NCBI RefSeq assembly: GCF_024746795.1
Contig: NZ_CP080524.1
Location: 434,001-498,000 of the forward strand
DNA: 64,000 bases
Origin: Mesorhizobium sp. AR10
GTDB taxonomy: Bacteria; Pseudomonadota; Alphaproteobacteria; Rhizobiales; Rhizobiaceae
Direction of reading: 5' to 3'
Shown piece after piece: positions 26,573 to 35,589 of the stretch. The notes below the pieces were generated by a model. It saw nothing but the letters and a program-made list of their open reading frames with translations. It ran no database searches and was not told the DNA's origin. Made by a program: the position numbers and the translations under genes. Each line of letters begins with the position of its first letter. Position 1 is the stretch's first letter.

Positions 26573-29025
26573 GCCTGCCCAGCCACGCCGGAATCGTCGT
26601 CATCGGCGGCGGCATCATCGGCTGTTCGACAGCCTACCACCTGGCGCGCGACCACAAGGCCGATGTCGTGCTGCTGGAACAGGGCAAGCTGACTTCGGGT
26701 TCGACCTGGCACGCGGCCGGGCTGGTCGGGCAGTTGCGCTCGTCGGCCTCGATCACCCGTGTGCTCAAATATTCGGTCGATCTCTACAAGGGCCTGGAAG
26801 CCGAAACCGGACTGGCCACCGGCTGGAAGATGACCGGGTGCCTTAGGCTCGCCACCAATGCCGACCGCTGGACCGAGTACAAAAGGCTGGCGACGACGGC
26901 AAAGAGCTTCGGCATGGACATGCAATTGCTGTCGCCCGCAGAGATCAAGAAAATGTGGCCGCTGCTGGAAACCGGCGACCTCGTCGGCGCCAGCTGGCTG
27001 CCGACCGACGGCCAGGCAAGTCCATCCGACATTACGCAGTCGCTGGCCAAGGGTGCGCGCATGCATGGCGCCAGATTGTATGAGGAGGTCCGCGTCACCG
27101 GCTTCGCCATGAAAGACGGCCGCATCACCGCGGTGAAGACCAACAAGGGCGATATCGCCTGCGACAAGGTGGTGAACTGTGCCGGACAATGGGCGCGGCA
27201 GGTCGGCGCGCTGGCCGGCATCAACGTGCCGCTGCAGCCGGTGAAGCATCAGTACATCATCACCGAGAGGATCGCCGGCCTGTCGACCGACGCGCCGACG
27301 ATCCGCGATCCGGACCGCCGCACCTACTTCAAGGAGGAAGTCGGCGGGCTGGTGATGGGTGGCTACGAGCCAAACCCGCAGGCCTGGGCGACCAGTCTCC
27401 CCGGTGGCGACGTGCCCGATGACTGGGAGTTTCGGCTGTTCGACGATGACTACGATCATTTCGAGCAACATATGACCCAGGCGATCGCGCGGGTTCCGGC
27501 GCTTGAAACCGTCGGCGTCAAGCAGATGATCAACGGGCCGGAGAGTTTTACACCGGACGGCAATTTCATCCTCGGCGTGGCGCCGGAATGCGCCAATATG
27601 TTCGTCGGCGCCGGCTTCAATGCTTTCGGCATCGCGTCCGGCGGCGGCGCCGGCTGGGTGCTGGCCCAATGGGTGGTCGACGGCGAGGCGCCGCTCGACC
27701 TGTGGGTGGTCGATATCAGACGCTTCTCCAATCTGCACCGCGACCGGCAATGGGTCTGCGACCGGACGCTGGAAGCCTACGGCAAGCACTACACGATCGG
27801 TTTTCCGCATGAGGAGTACGCGACGGGACGACCTCGGATCGTCTCGCCGCTGTACGAACGGCTGCAGCAGCACCGCGCCGTGTTCGGCTCGAAGCTCGGC
27901 TGGGAGCGGCCGAACTGGTTCGCGCCAGAAGGTGTCGAACCAAAGGACGTCTATTCGATGGGCCGGCAGAACTGGTTTTCACCGGTCGGCGACGAGCATC
28001 GGCATGTGCGCGAAAAGGTCGGCATCTTCGACCAGTCGTCCTTCGCCAAATACGAATTGATGGGCACTGACGCGCTGAAGGCGCTGGACTGGATCTGTGC
28101 CAACGATGTCGCCAAGCCGGCCGGCCGGCTGACTTACACGCAGCTTCTCAACACGCGCGGCGGCATCGAGGCCGACCTGACAGTGGCTCGGTTGGCTGAG
28201 GAAAAATTCTATATCGTCACCGGCACCGGTTTCCGTACGCATGATTTTGCGTGGATCGCAGACCATGCCGGCAAGGATCTCGACGTGGCGCTCACCGATG
28301 TCACTGAGGATTTCGGCACGCTGTCACTGATGGGCCCCAGGGCACGCGATGTGCTGGCTGAGGTGACCGATGCGGATGTGTCGAATACCGGATTCCCGTT
28401 CGGCCATGTTCGGGAGATCGCAATAGCCGGCCACACAATTCGGGCGCTGCGCGTTACCTATGTCGGCGAACTCGGCTGGGAATTGCATGTGCCGATCGCC
28501 GCCGCTACGGGCGAGATTTTCGATGTGCTGATGGCGGCCGGCGAGAAGCATGGTATCCGCCCGGTCGGCTACCGGGCGCTGGAATCGCTGCGGCTGGAAA
28601 AGGGCTACCGCGCCTGGGGCTCCGACATCACGCCCAACGACACGCCGCAGGAGGCCGGCCTTGGTTGGGCAGCGAAGCTGCGCAAGAACACGGATTTCGT
28701 TGGCCGGCGGGCGCTTGAAACGGTCAATGGTGCGGCGCTGAAGAAACGCTTTGCCGGCTTCACGGTCGACGATCCGGAGATCGTGCTGGTCGGGCGCGAG
28801 ACGATCCTGCGCAACAACGAGTCGGTCGGTTACCTGACCAGCGGCGGCTATGGCTACACGCTGGGCAAGAACATCGGTTACGGCTATGTGCGCAACGCCG
28901 ACGGGGTGAGCGACGATTTCCTCGCCTCCGGCGACTACGAGCTGGTGGTGGCGATGGAGCGGACGCCGGCAAGGATCCATCTCAAGCCGCTTTACGACCC
29001 GGCGGGAGAAAAGGTGAAAGCCTAG
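26569..29025 (+). CDS. FAD-dependent dimethylglycine/sarcosine dehydrogenase-like protein with GcvT domain
   Basis: An 818-residue two-part enzyme. Residues 1-400 are a DAO-type flavoprotein with a GGGIIG dinucleotide site at 13-18 and His48 in STWHAAGL, where this family attaches FAD covalently. Residues 440-810 form the GcvT-like folate domain (DQSSFAKYELMGTDALKALD, GELGWELHVP, RLEKGYRAWGSDI). Such enzymes oxidatively demethylate N-methylglycines and pass formaldehyde to tetrahydrofolate. The start is set by the ATGA overlap; the frame upstream belongs to the kinase. Dimethylglycine, sarcosine or a related N-methyl amine are equally possible substrates. Confidence 0.88.
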   Translation: MSLPSHAGIVVIGGGIIGCSTAYHLARDHKADVVLLEQGKLTSGSTWHAAGLVGQLRSSASITRVLKYSVDLYKGLEAETGLATGWKMTGCLRLATNADRWTEYKRLATTAKSFGMDMQLLSPAEIKKMWPLLETGDLVGASWLPTDGQASPSDITQSLAKGARMHGARLYEEVRVTGFAMKDGRITAVKTNKGDIACDKVVNCAGQWARQVGALAGINVPLQPVKHQYIITERIAGLSTDAPTIRDPDRRTYFKEEVGGLVMGGYEPNPQAWATSLPGGDVPDDWEFRLFDDDYDHFEQHMTQAIARVPALETVGVKQMINGPESFTPDGNFILGVAPECANMFVGAGFNAFGIASGGGAGWVLAQWVVDGEAPLDLWVVDIRRFSNLHRDRQWVCDRTLEAYGKHYTIGFPHEEYATGRPRIVSPLYERLQQHRAVFGSKLGWERPNWFAPEGVEPKDVYSMGRQNWFSPVGDEHRHVREKVGIFDQSSFAKYELMGTDALKALDWICANDVAKPAGRLTYTQLLNTRGGIEADLTVARLAEEKFYIVTGTGFRTHDFAWIADHAGKDLDVALTDVTEDFGTLSLMGPRARDVLAEVTDADVSNTGFPFGHVREIAIAGHTIRALRVTYVGELGWELHVPIAAATGEIFDVLMAAGEKHGIRPVGYRALESLRLEKGYRAWGSDITPNDTPQEAGLGWAAKLRKNTDFVGRRALETVNGAALKKRFAGFTVDDPEIVLVGRETILRNNESVGYLTSGGYGYTLGKNIGYGYVRNADGVSDDFLASGDYELVVAMERTPARIHLKPLYDPAGEKVKA

Positions 29026-29027
29026 AT

Positions 29028-29660
29028 TCAGGTCACGCGCAGCGCGAGACCACGGCTGGGCACGGTGTCGGCTTCGCCCGGCATGGAGACGTAGGGCGGC
29101 GTCTCCTCGGCGCGGGTGACGACACCTTGCGCCTCGAGTTCGGCAATCCGCGCGGAAAAACCCGCATCCCACAGCGTGTTCTTGACCGTCAGCACAATCA
29201 CTCCGCCCGGCTGGCAGATGCGGATCAGTTCGTCCAACCCGTCGACGCCGACATGGCCCGAGGTGAAAACACCCGCGGATACGATCCCGGCATAGGCATC
29301 ATCGGCGAAGGGCAGCGGGCCGCCAAGCGCCAGGCGGTGAAGTGCTGAATAGACGCCCTTTCGCGACGCCTGGGCCAGCATGCCTTCCGAGATGTCGAGC
29401 GCCTCTACCTGGGGATAGCCGGTGATGGCAAGCCATTCGCCGATCAGCCCGGTGCCGGCTCCGGCATCGAGGAGAGGTGCGGCGCCGCGTGGCAGATGGC
29501 GGGAAAGCAAGGCGAGACAGATCGTCGGATGGCGATAGCCGGCCGCCGACATATCTGCGTCATAGGTGTCGGCCCAGCTGTCGTAAAGTGCTGCCACTTC
29601 CTCCGGCCGTTTCGCCGCATAGGCCGCACCGAGCGCGCCCGGATGTTTGCTGTCGGTCAT
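29028..29660 (-). CDS. class I SAM-dependent methyltransferase
   Basis: A 210-residue protein with the Rossmann-type SAM site: LLDAGAGTGLIGEWL (motif I), VEALDISEGMLAQA (acidic loop) and IVSAGVFTSGHVG (motif post-II). An N-terminal YDSWADTYDADM is typical of small-molecule methyltransferases. It lies head-to-head with a choline-kinase-like gene and tail-to-tail with the dehydrogenase, two bases from its stop. The substrate is not evident. The ATG is preferred over the adjacent GTG; neither has a good ribosome site. Confidence 0.85.
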   Translation of the reverse strand: MTDSKHPGALGAAYAAKRPEEVAALYDSWADTYDADMSAAGYRHPTICLALLSRHLPRGAAPLLDAGAGTGLIGEWLAITGYPQVEALDISEGMLAQASRKGVYSALHRLALGGPLPFADDAYAGIVSAGVFTSGHVGVDGLDELIRICQPGGVIVLTVKNTLWDAGFSARIAELEAQGVVTRAEETPPYVSMPGEADTVPSRGLALRVT

Positions 29661-29816
29661 CACTGCTTCGCCGCCAAACTCAAAATGCTACACCGTCTTT
29701 TGCGCGGCCAAAGAGGACGCGCGGCGCCGTAGTGAATCGCCTTCTATCAGATGATAGCCAAACGGCGAAAACTGTGGAACCGTCGTCGACGTAAATTAGG
29801 CGTGAAGGGGCGAAGC

Positions 29817-30719
29817 ATGGGGGATAACGAGGTGCGCGCGGCGCTAGCGGGCATTCCGCTGCTGGCAGGCTACAACGGACCACTGGAGCGGCTCGGCGGC
29901 CTCACCAATCTCGTGTTCAAAGCCGGCGATTTCTGCCTGCGCATTCCCGGCAAAGGCACCGAGGAATATATCAACCGCGCCAACGAGGTGGTGGCGGCGC
30001 GCGAAACTGCAAAGGCTGGCGTCAGTCCCGAAGTGCTGCATGTCGACCCCAGGACCGGGGTGATGGTGACGCGCTTCATCGCTGGCGCCGAGACGATGTC
30101 GCCGGAGAAATTCAGGACACGGCCGGGCAGTCCGGCGCGCGCCGGCAAGGCCTTCCGCACGCTGCACAGCTCCGGCGCGGTTTTTCCCTTCCGCTTCGAG
30201 CTGTTTGCAATGATCGACGACTATCTGAAGGTACTGTCGACCAAGGATGTGGCGCTACCCGCCGGCTACCATGACGTGGTACGCGAGGCCGAGACGGTGC
30301 GCTCGGCACTTGCCGCCCATCCGCTTCCCCTCGTTGCCTGCCATTGCGATCCGCTGTGCGAGAACTTTCTCGATACCGGCGAGCGGATGTGGGTCGTCGA
30401 CTGGGAATATTCGGGAATGAACGATCCGCTCTGGGACCTCGGTGACCTCAGCGTCGAAGGACAATTCGACACGGCGCAGGAGGACGAGATGATGCATGCC
30501 TATTTCAGCGGCGAGCCGAAACCGGCCGAGCGTGGCCGCGTCGTCATCTACAAAGCGATGTGCGATCTGTTGTGGACGCTGTGGGGACTGATCCAGCTTG
30601 CCAACAACAATCCGGTCGACGATTTCCGCGCCTATGCCGATGGGCGGTTTGCACGCTGCAAGGCGCTGATGGAAACGCCCGAGTTTTCACGGCACTTGGC
30701 GGCGGTGCGAAAGGGCTAG
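29817..30719 (+). CDS. second choline/ethanolamine kinase-like phosphotransferase
   Basis: A 300-residue kinase with the catalytic loop HCDPLCENFL and VVDWEYSGMNDPLWDL, the choline-kinase/LicA form of the metal site. Its N-terminal loop (ERLGGLTNLVFKAG) matches the nucleotide-binding region. It is only distantly similar to the first kinase, so it is not a recent duplicate. The ATG with AAGGGG upstream was chosen because homologues begin near there; the frame extends upstream without support. A hairpin with a T-rich tail follows the stop. Confidence 0.85.
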   Translation: MGDNEVRAALAGIPLLAGYNGPLERLGGLTNLVFKAGDFCLRIPGKGTEEYINRANEVVAARETAKAGVSPEVLHVDPRTGVMVTRFIAGAETMSPEKFRTRPGSPARAGKAFRTLHSSGAVFPFRFELFAMIDDYLKVLSTKDVALPAGYHDVVREAETVRSALAAHPLPLVACHCDPLCENFLDTGERMWVVDWEYSGMNDPLWDLGDLSVEGQFDTAQEDEMMHAYFSGEPKPAERGRVVIYKAMCDLLWTLWGLIQLANNNPVDDFRAYADGRFARCKALMETPEFSRHLAAVRKG

Positions 30720-30735
30720 GTGCCAGAACTCCGGA

Positions 30736-30760
30736 CCTTAAAGCGCGCGGCGCTTTAAGG
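30736..30760 (+). terminator. probable intrinsic terminator after the second kinase gene
   Basis: Eleven-base arms (CCTTAAAGCGC and its exact complement) surround a three-base loop 16 bases after the stop codon, followed by TGTTTGTTT. The hairpin may also be the first half of a larger dispersed repeat that continues to 30818. Confidence 0.65.
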
Positions 30761-30769
30761 TGTTTGTTT

Positions 30770-30818
30770 ATGCATGTCGTTATCCCAAAACCGCTGCGCA
30801 CTTTTGGGCAACATGCAT
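30770..30818. repeat. palindromic intergenic repeat of the ATGCATGT...CCCAAAA type
   Basis: Nested inverted arms ATGCATGT/ACATGCAT and CCCAAAA/TTTTGGG surround a GC-rich centre. It abuts the hairpin at 30736 and its last base is the first base of the stop codon of the convergent transporter gene. Elements of this kind are scattered between genes in Mesorhizobium (recalled knowledge). Confidence 0.7.
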
Positions 30819-31741
30819 TAGTTGACGCCCTTCGGCACGTTTTCGGGCGGTACCACGGTGTCGACCACCTTCTGGCGATGGAAGATGAACAGGCCCGCGA
30901 ACACGACGATGGCCGAACCGATCAGGATGCGCGGGCCAGGCACGTCACCGAAGAAGGCCAGCCCGAAGACCACTGCCCACAAGAGCAGCGTGTAGTGCAG
31001 CGGCGCCAGCGTCGAGGCCGGCGCCAGCTTCAGCGCCCTGGTGATCATCAGATGCGCGCCGCAGGAGACGATGCCGAGCAGCAGCATGGCGCCGAAATCG
31101 AGTGCGGACGGCGTTTGCCAGGTGCCGATGGTCAGCACACCGCCGACGATCAGCGTGCCGATGGTCTGCCAGGTGACCAGATTGGTGTCGCTGGTGCCGC
31201 GCAGCCGGCGGTTGAGGATGATGGCGAAGGCGAAGGCGATGCTTCCGGCCAGTGCGAAACCCGACGACAGCGAAAACGCCGCCGACGAGGGCTTGAGCAT
31301 GATCAACACGCCGCAGAAGCCGACCAGGATCGCCATCCAACGGCGCCAGCCGACCTTTTCGCCGAGCAGAAGATGCGACAGCGCGGCGACATAGATCGGC
31401 CCGGCCATGTAAAAGCTCATGACATCGGCGAGCGGCAGGTAGACAACGGCGGCGTAGAAAAGTGCAGTGTCGAGTGTCGTCATGACGACACGCAGGATCT
31501 GCAGTTCCAGCCGCTCCATGCGGAACAGCTTGGCCGTGCCTTGGTTGGCGATCATCGGGCCGAGCACGAAAAAAGCACCGACCGAGCGGATCAGCACGAC
31601 CTGGCCGACGGAAAAGCTGGCGACCAGCCACTTGCCCATGGCGTCGTTTAGCGCAAACAGGAAATCGCCAGCCAGCATCAGCAGAATGCCAGCCACCAGC
31701 ACGTTCCTGATCGTCGAATTCTGGGCTAGTGGCTGCGCCAT
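30818..31741 (-). CDS. DMT-superfamily (EamA) transporter
   Basis: A 307-residue protein with ten predicted membrane segments in two EamA repeats (about residues 14-145 and 160-290), the family's usual size. Such proteins commonly export amino acids or other metabolites. It is convergent with the second choline-kinase-like gene and shares an intergenic repeat with it. The ATG of MAQPLAQ was chosen; the frame runs 18 codons further upstream and no start has a strong ribosome site. Confidence 0.85.
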   Translation of the reverse strand: MAQPLAQNSTIRNVLVAGILLMLAGDFLFALNDAMGKWLVASFSVGQVVLIRSVGAFFVLGPMIANQGTAKLFRMERLELQILRVVMTTLDTALFYAAVVYLPLADVMSFYMAGPIYVAALSHLLLGEKVGWRRWMAILVGFCGVLIMLKPSSAAFSLSSGFALAGSIAFAFAIILNRRLRGTSDTNLVTWQTIGTLIVGGVLTIGTWQTPSALDFGAMLLLGIVSCGAHLMITRALKLAPASTLAPLHYTLLLWAVVFGLAFFGDVPGPRILIGSAIVVFAGLFIFHRQKVVDTVVPPENVPKGVN

Positions 31742-31906
31742 GCCGGTATCGGGTCCTCGGAGGCCGGTTGTCAGCGGCGTCGTAGACGCAAGCAACCGCT
31801 TTGACGAGCGGAAAGCGAGAAACCGGCCAGACCAGCACCGGGAATCGGATGGGCCTACACCAAGATCGCCTTTGAGCGGTTCCCGGGTGGACCGGCGTTA
31901 TCTGGC

Positions 31907-32167
31907 TTAGCTTGGCTGCGGCCGAATGATGATCGGGCGATAGATAATCGGCCCGTCCCAGGGATCGAAAGCCTGAACATTTCTCAATGCCGCGCGTCGT
32001 TCGATATCTATGCGCTGCAGGCACTCGGCGAAGGCGTCATTCTTCTTGACGAAGCCGTAGGACAGGCATTTCGCCTCGTCGGCAGCGCGGCGGTCCTCCG
32101 GCGTCATTGTCGTACAGCCTGCACTGATTGCCGCCAGCGCGAGCGCGATTGCTGTCCTGCGCCACAT
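31907..32167 (-). CDS. small lipoprotein, 86 aa
   Basis: An 86-residue precursor with a lipoprotein signal peptide: MWRRTAIALALAAISAGC, where the cysteine at position 18 would be lipidated. The remainder (residues 19-86) carries two further cysteines (AKCLSYGF, FAECLQR) and ends in a Pro/Ile-rich RPIIIRPQPS tail. The ATG is preceded by an excellent GAGGAGGAAGG, which fixes the start; the frame extends upstream for 19 codons without support. Function unknown. Confidence 0.82.
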   Translation of the reverse strand: MWRRTAIALALAAISAGCTTMTPEDRRAADEAKCLSYGFVKKNDAFAECLQRIDIERRAALRNVQAFDPWDGPIIYRPIIIRPQPS

Positions 32168-32251
32168 GACCTTCCTCCTCAAAAAGTGGAGGCATATTGT
32201 ATACTTATTTTTACCGGACGACACGTCACGCTTTGATGCAGGCGGGGCGTC

Positions 32252-33544
32252 CTATTGGGCCTGAGGGGACGGGCGGTGCCTGCGGTTCACCAAGCCCGGC
32301 CTTCCCGCAATCGACAGCCGCGTTTCCTGTTTGGTTCGCTCAGCCACAACCTTGCCCCTGGCGATGACGCACAGCCGCTCGGCACGCAGGCGCAAGGCTT
32401 CGACCGGATTTCCGGCGTCGAGGATGACGAGGCTGGCCCGCTTGCCGACCGCCAGGCCGAGATGATCGAGGCCCATGATGGCGGCGTTGACATTGGTTAC
32501 CATGTCGAAACAGCGCCCCATGTCGGCCGGGCTCGACATCTGAGCGACGTGAAGGCCCATGAAGGCAACGTCGAGCATGTCGGCGGTGCCCAGGGAATAC
32601 CACGGGTCGAGCACGCAATCCTGGCCCCAGCCGACGCGGATGCCGTGGGCTTGCATCTCCTTGACCCGCGTCAGGCCGCGGCGCTTGGGAAACGTATCGT
32701 GGCGGCCCTGCAGCATGATGTTGATCAGCGGATTGGGGATCGCCGAGACGCCGGCCTCGGCTATCAGCGGCAACAGCTTGGAGACGTAGTAATCGTCCAT
32801 CGAATGCATCGAGCTGAGATGCGAGCCGGCCACTCTGCCCTGCAAGCCGAGGCGCTGCGTTTCATAGGCAAGCTGCTCGATGTGGCGCGACAGCGGATCG
32901 TCGGTCTCGTCGCAATGCAGGTCGACCATCAGGCCGCGTTTTGCGGCGATTTCGCACAGTTCGGTCACCGAACGCGTGCCATCGGCCATGGTGCGTTCGA
33001 AATGCGGGATGCCGCCGACGATGTCGACGCCCAGGTCAAGCGCGCGAAGCGTGTTCTGGCACGCCGTCGGCGAACGATAAAACCCGTCCTGCGGGAAGGC
33101 GACCAGCTGCAGGTCGATATAGGGCGCGACCGTTTTCTTGACGTCGAGCAAGGCTTCGACAGCCAGCAACCGGTCGTCGCAGACATCGACATGGGTGCGG
33201 ATGGCGAGCAGGCCCATCGACACCGCCCAGTCGCAATAGGCAAGCGCGCGGTCACGCACCGCCTCGTGCGTCAAAAGCGGCTTCAACTCGCCCCATAGCG
33301 AAATGCCCTCGAGCAGCGTGCCCGACGCGTTGATGCGCGGAATGCCGTAGGAGAGCGTGGCGTCCATATGGAAATGCGGATCGACGAAGGGCGGTGAGAC
33401 CAGATTGCCATGCGCATCGATCGCCGTGCCGGCGGTAACGTTCAGTTCGGGTCCGATCGCCGCGATCGTTTCGCCGATGATGCCAATGTCGGCGATGGTG
33501 CCGTCAGGGAGCGTGCCGCCGCGCACAACAAGGTCGAAATTCAT
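32252..33544 (-). CDS. cytosine deaminase-like amidohydrolase
   Basis: A 430-residue metal-dependent amidohydrolase of the CodA branch. Metal and catalytic residues are visible: DPHFHMD near residue 55, DLHCDETDD with the catalytic Glu-Asp region, SHLSSMHSM and the terminal GWGQDCVLDPW Asp. It would deaminate cytosine or a related N-heterocycle, releasing ammonia. No codB permease is adjacent. It begins MNFDLVVRGGTLPDG, a typical start for this family, and the next gene upstream diverges. Confidence 0.87.
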   Translation of the reverse strand: MNFDLVVRGGTLPDGTIADIGIIGETIAAIGPELNVTAGTAIDAHGNLVSPPFVDPHFHMDATLSYGIPRINASGTLLEGISLWGELKPLLTHEAVRDRALAYCDWAVSMGLLAIRTHVDVCDDRLLAVEALLDVKKTVAPYIDLQLVAFPQDGFYRSPTACQNTLRALDLGVDIVGGIPHFERTMADGTRSVTELCEIAAKRGLMVDLHCDETDDPLSRHIEQLAYETQRLGLQGRVAGSHLSSMHSMDDYYVSKLLPLIAEAGVSAIPNPLINIMLQGRHDTFPKRRGLTRVKEMQAHGIRVGWGQDCVLDPWYSLGTADMLDVAFMGLHVAQMSSPADMGRCFDMVTNVNAAIMGLDHLGLAVGKRASLVILDAGNPVEALRLRAERLCVIARGKVVAERTKQETRLSIAGRPGLVNRRHRPSPQAQ

Positions 33545-33735
33545 CTGTCGTCATCCCTTTTTCAGAATCACAAAGCCATGGTGGCGCAAAAGACAGGTTG
33601 CCGCAGCCGTTTCTTTCAGCCGGGGTGAAAGGTTCCATCCGGGTGCAACTGGCTCTATAAGCCGCCTTTCGTCCTATGCGGCGAATTCGGAATTCGCGCT
33701 GGTGTGGAGCGGCGTGGCGAGCGGATTTCGGGATG

Positions 33736-35538
33736 ATGCGCAGCAAACCATGGAAATCCAGTGTGGATTTGGATTTGAAGTTCCTGAAACGTGACGAACG
33801 CTCGACGGAAAACCTGCGCCTCGTCGTGAGGCTGCTCCGCGAATCGTTCCGCAAACACATGTTCGGCTACGGCATCGCCATCCTGTCGATGCTGGTGATA
33901 GCCGGCATGACGGCGGCCAGCGCCTGGATCATGCGCGACATCACCAATGAGTTCATGATCTCGAGAGACGTCAAGCGAATCTATCTGATCGCTGCCGCTG
34001 TCGCCGCCATCTTCATCATCAAGGGCCTCGCCACCTTCGTCCAGGCCTATTTCCTCAGCCGGGTCGGCAACAGCATCATCGCCGAGCGCCAGCGCAAGAT
34101 CTATGACCGGATCCTGGCGCAAGGTATCGAATTCTACCATTCGACCTCCTCGTCAGACCTGATCACCCGCATGACCAACAACGCGCAGGCGGCGCGTAAC
34201 GTACTTGATCTTATCGTTACGTCATTTGTGCGCGATCTGGTTTCACTGATCGGCCTGCTGCTGGTGATGGTTGTCCAGCAACCGGCGCTGTCGCTGGTTT
34301 CCTTCATCGTCGGGCCGATCGCGATCTACAGCGTCAACCGCATCCTCAAGCGGATCCGCAAGATCACCGAAATGGAGTTCCGTTCCATCGCACAGATCGT
34401 GCAAGTGATGCAGGAAACGACGATCGGCGTGCGCGTCGTCAAATCCTTCAATCTGGAGGATTCGATGCGCAAGCGTATGTACAGCGCCGTTTCCGATGTC
34501 GAGAGCCGTGCCAACAGCATCGCGACGCTGGAAGCCGGCACCAGCCCGATCATGGAAACTCTGGCCGGGCTGGCGATCGCAGGCGTGATCCTGGTCAGCG
34601 GCGTTCTCGTCGTGCAGGGCGGCCAGACGCCGGGCGGCATCATGGCCTTCATCACCGCACTCTTGCTTGCCTATGAACCGGCGAAGCGCCTTGCACGCGT
34701 TCGCATCTCTCTGGAAACCGGCATGGTTGGAGTGCGCATGATGTTCCAGCTGGCCGACCGACCGCTGACGCTGGCCGAAAAGCCCGATGCCAAGCCGCTC
34801 AAGGCGGGGCCGGGCGAGATCAGGTTCGACGATGTGAGCTTTGCCTATCAGGACGGCAAACCTGTGCTGGATCGGTTCGACCTGACCTTCGTGCCCGGCA
34901 AGATGACGGCGCTGGTCGGGCCTTCGGGCAGCGGCAAATCGACCATGCTCAACCTGATCATGCGCATGTACGATCCGCAAAGCGGCAAGGTGCTGTTCGA
35001 TGGCCAGGACATTGCCCAGGGCACCCTCGCCTCGCTGCGGGAAAAGATCGCCTATGTCAGCCAGGACACCTTCCTGTTTGTCGGCACGGTGATGCACAAC
35101 ATCCGCCTTGGGCGGCAGGATGCGACCGACGAAGAGGTGATCGCCGCTGCCAAGGCCGCCAACGCGCATGAATTCATCTCTGCCATGGCGAAAGGCTATG
35201 ACACGGAAGTGGGCGAGAACGGCGCCCTGCTTTCAGGCGGCCAGCGCCAGCGGATTTCGATCGCCCGCGCCATGCTGCGCAATGCGGAGATCCTGCTGCT
35301 GGACGAGGCAACCAGCGCGCTGGACGCTGAATCGGAAGCGCTGTTCCGCGATGCGCTGCAGCAGCTGACGGTGGGACGCACGACCATCGTCATCGCGCAC
35401 CGGCTGTCGACCGTGCATCAGGCCGACACGATCGTCGTCCTGGAAGCCGGCAAGGTGGTGGAAAGCGGCCCACACAAAACCCTGCTCAAGCAGGGCGGGC
35501 TCTACCAGAAGCTTTACGAATACCAGTTGATGCCGTGA
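33736..35538 (+). CDS. ABC exporter, fused membrane and ATPase domains (MsbA-like)
   Basis: A 600-residue half-transporter. Six membrane segments occupy about residues 20-310, followed by an ATPase domain with Walker A GPSGSGKST, signature LSGGQRQR and Walker B ILLLDEATSALD. It would work as a homodimer. Its length and layout match MsbA/lipid and peptide exporters, but the substrate is open. The start is uncertain: a pair of ATG codons lies before RSKPWKSSVDL and the frame is open for 20 codons upstream; neither has a strong ribosome site. Confidence 0.88.
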   Translation: MRSKPWKSSVDLDLKFLKRDERSTENLRLVVRLLRESFRKHMFGYGIAILSMLVIAGMTAASAWIMRDITNEFMISRDVKRIYLIAAAVAAIFIIKGLATFVQAYFLSRVGNSIIAERQRKIYDRILAQGIEFYHSTSSSDLITRMTNNAQAARNVLDLIVTSFVRDLVSLIGLLLVMVVQQPALSLVSFIVGPIAIYSVNRILKRIRKITEMEFRSIAQIVQVMQETTIGVRVVKSFNLEDSMRKRMYSAVSDVESRANSIATLEAGTSPIMETLAGLAIAGVILVSGVLVVQGGQTPGGIMAFITALLLAYEPAKRLARVRISLETGMVGVRMMFQLADRPLTLAEKPDAKPLKAGPGEIRFDDVSFAYQDGKPVLDRFDLTFVPGKMTALVGPSGSGKSTMLNLIMRMYDPQSGKVLFDGQDIAQGTLASLREKIAYVSQDTFLFVGTVMHNIRLGRQDATDEEVIAAAKAANAHEFISAMAKGYDTEVGENGALLSGGQRQRISIARAMLRNAEILLLDEATSALDAESEALFRDALQQLTVGRTTIVIAHRLSTVHQADTIVVLEAGKVVESGPHKTLLKQGGLYQKLYEYQLMP

Positions 35539-35589
35539 GAGATCGGCGCGGAAGGCAGCGACACGCCGCCGTCCGCATCGGATCGATGT

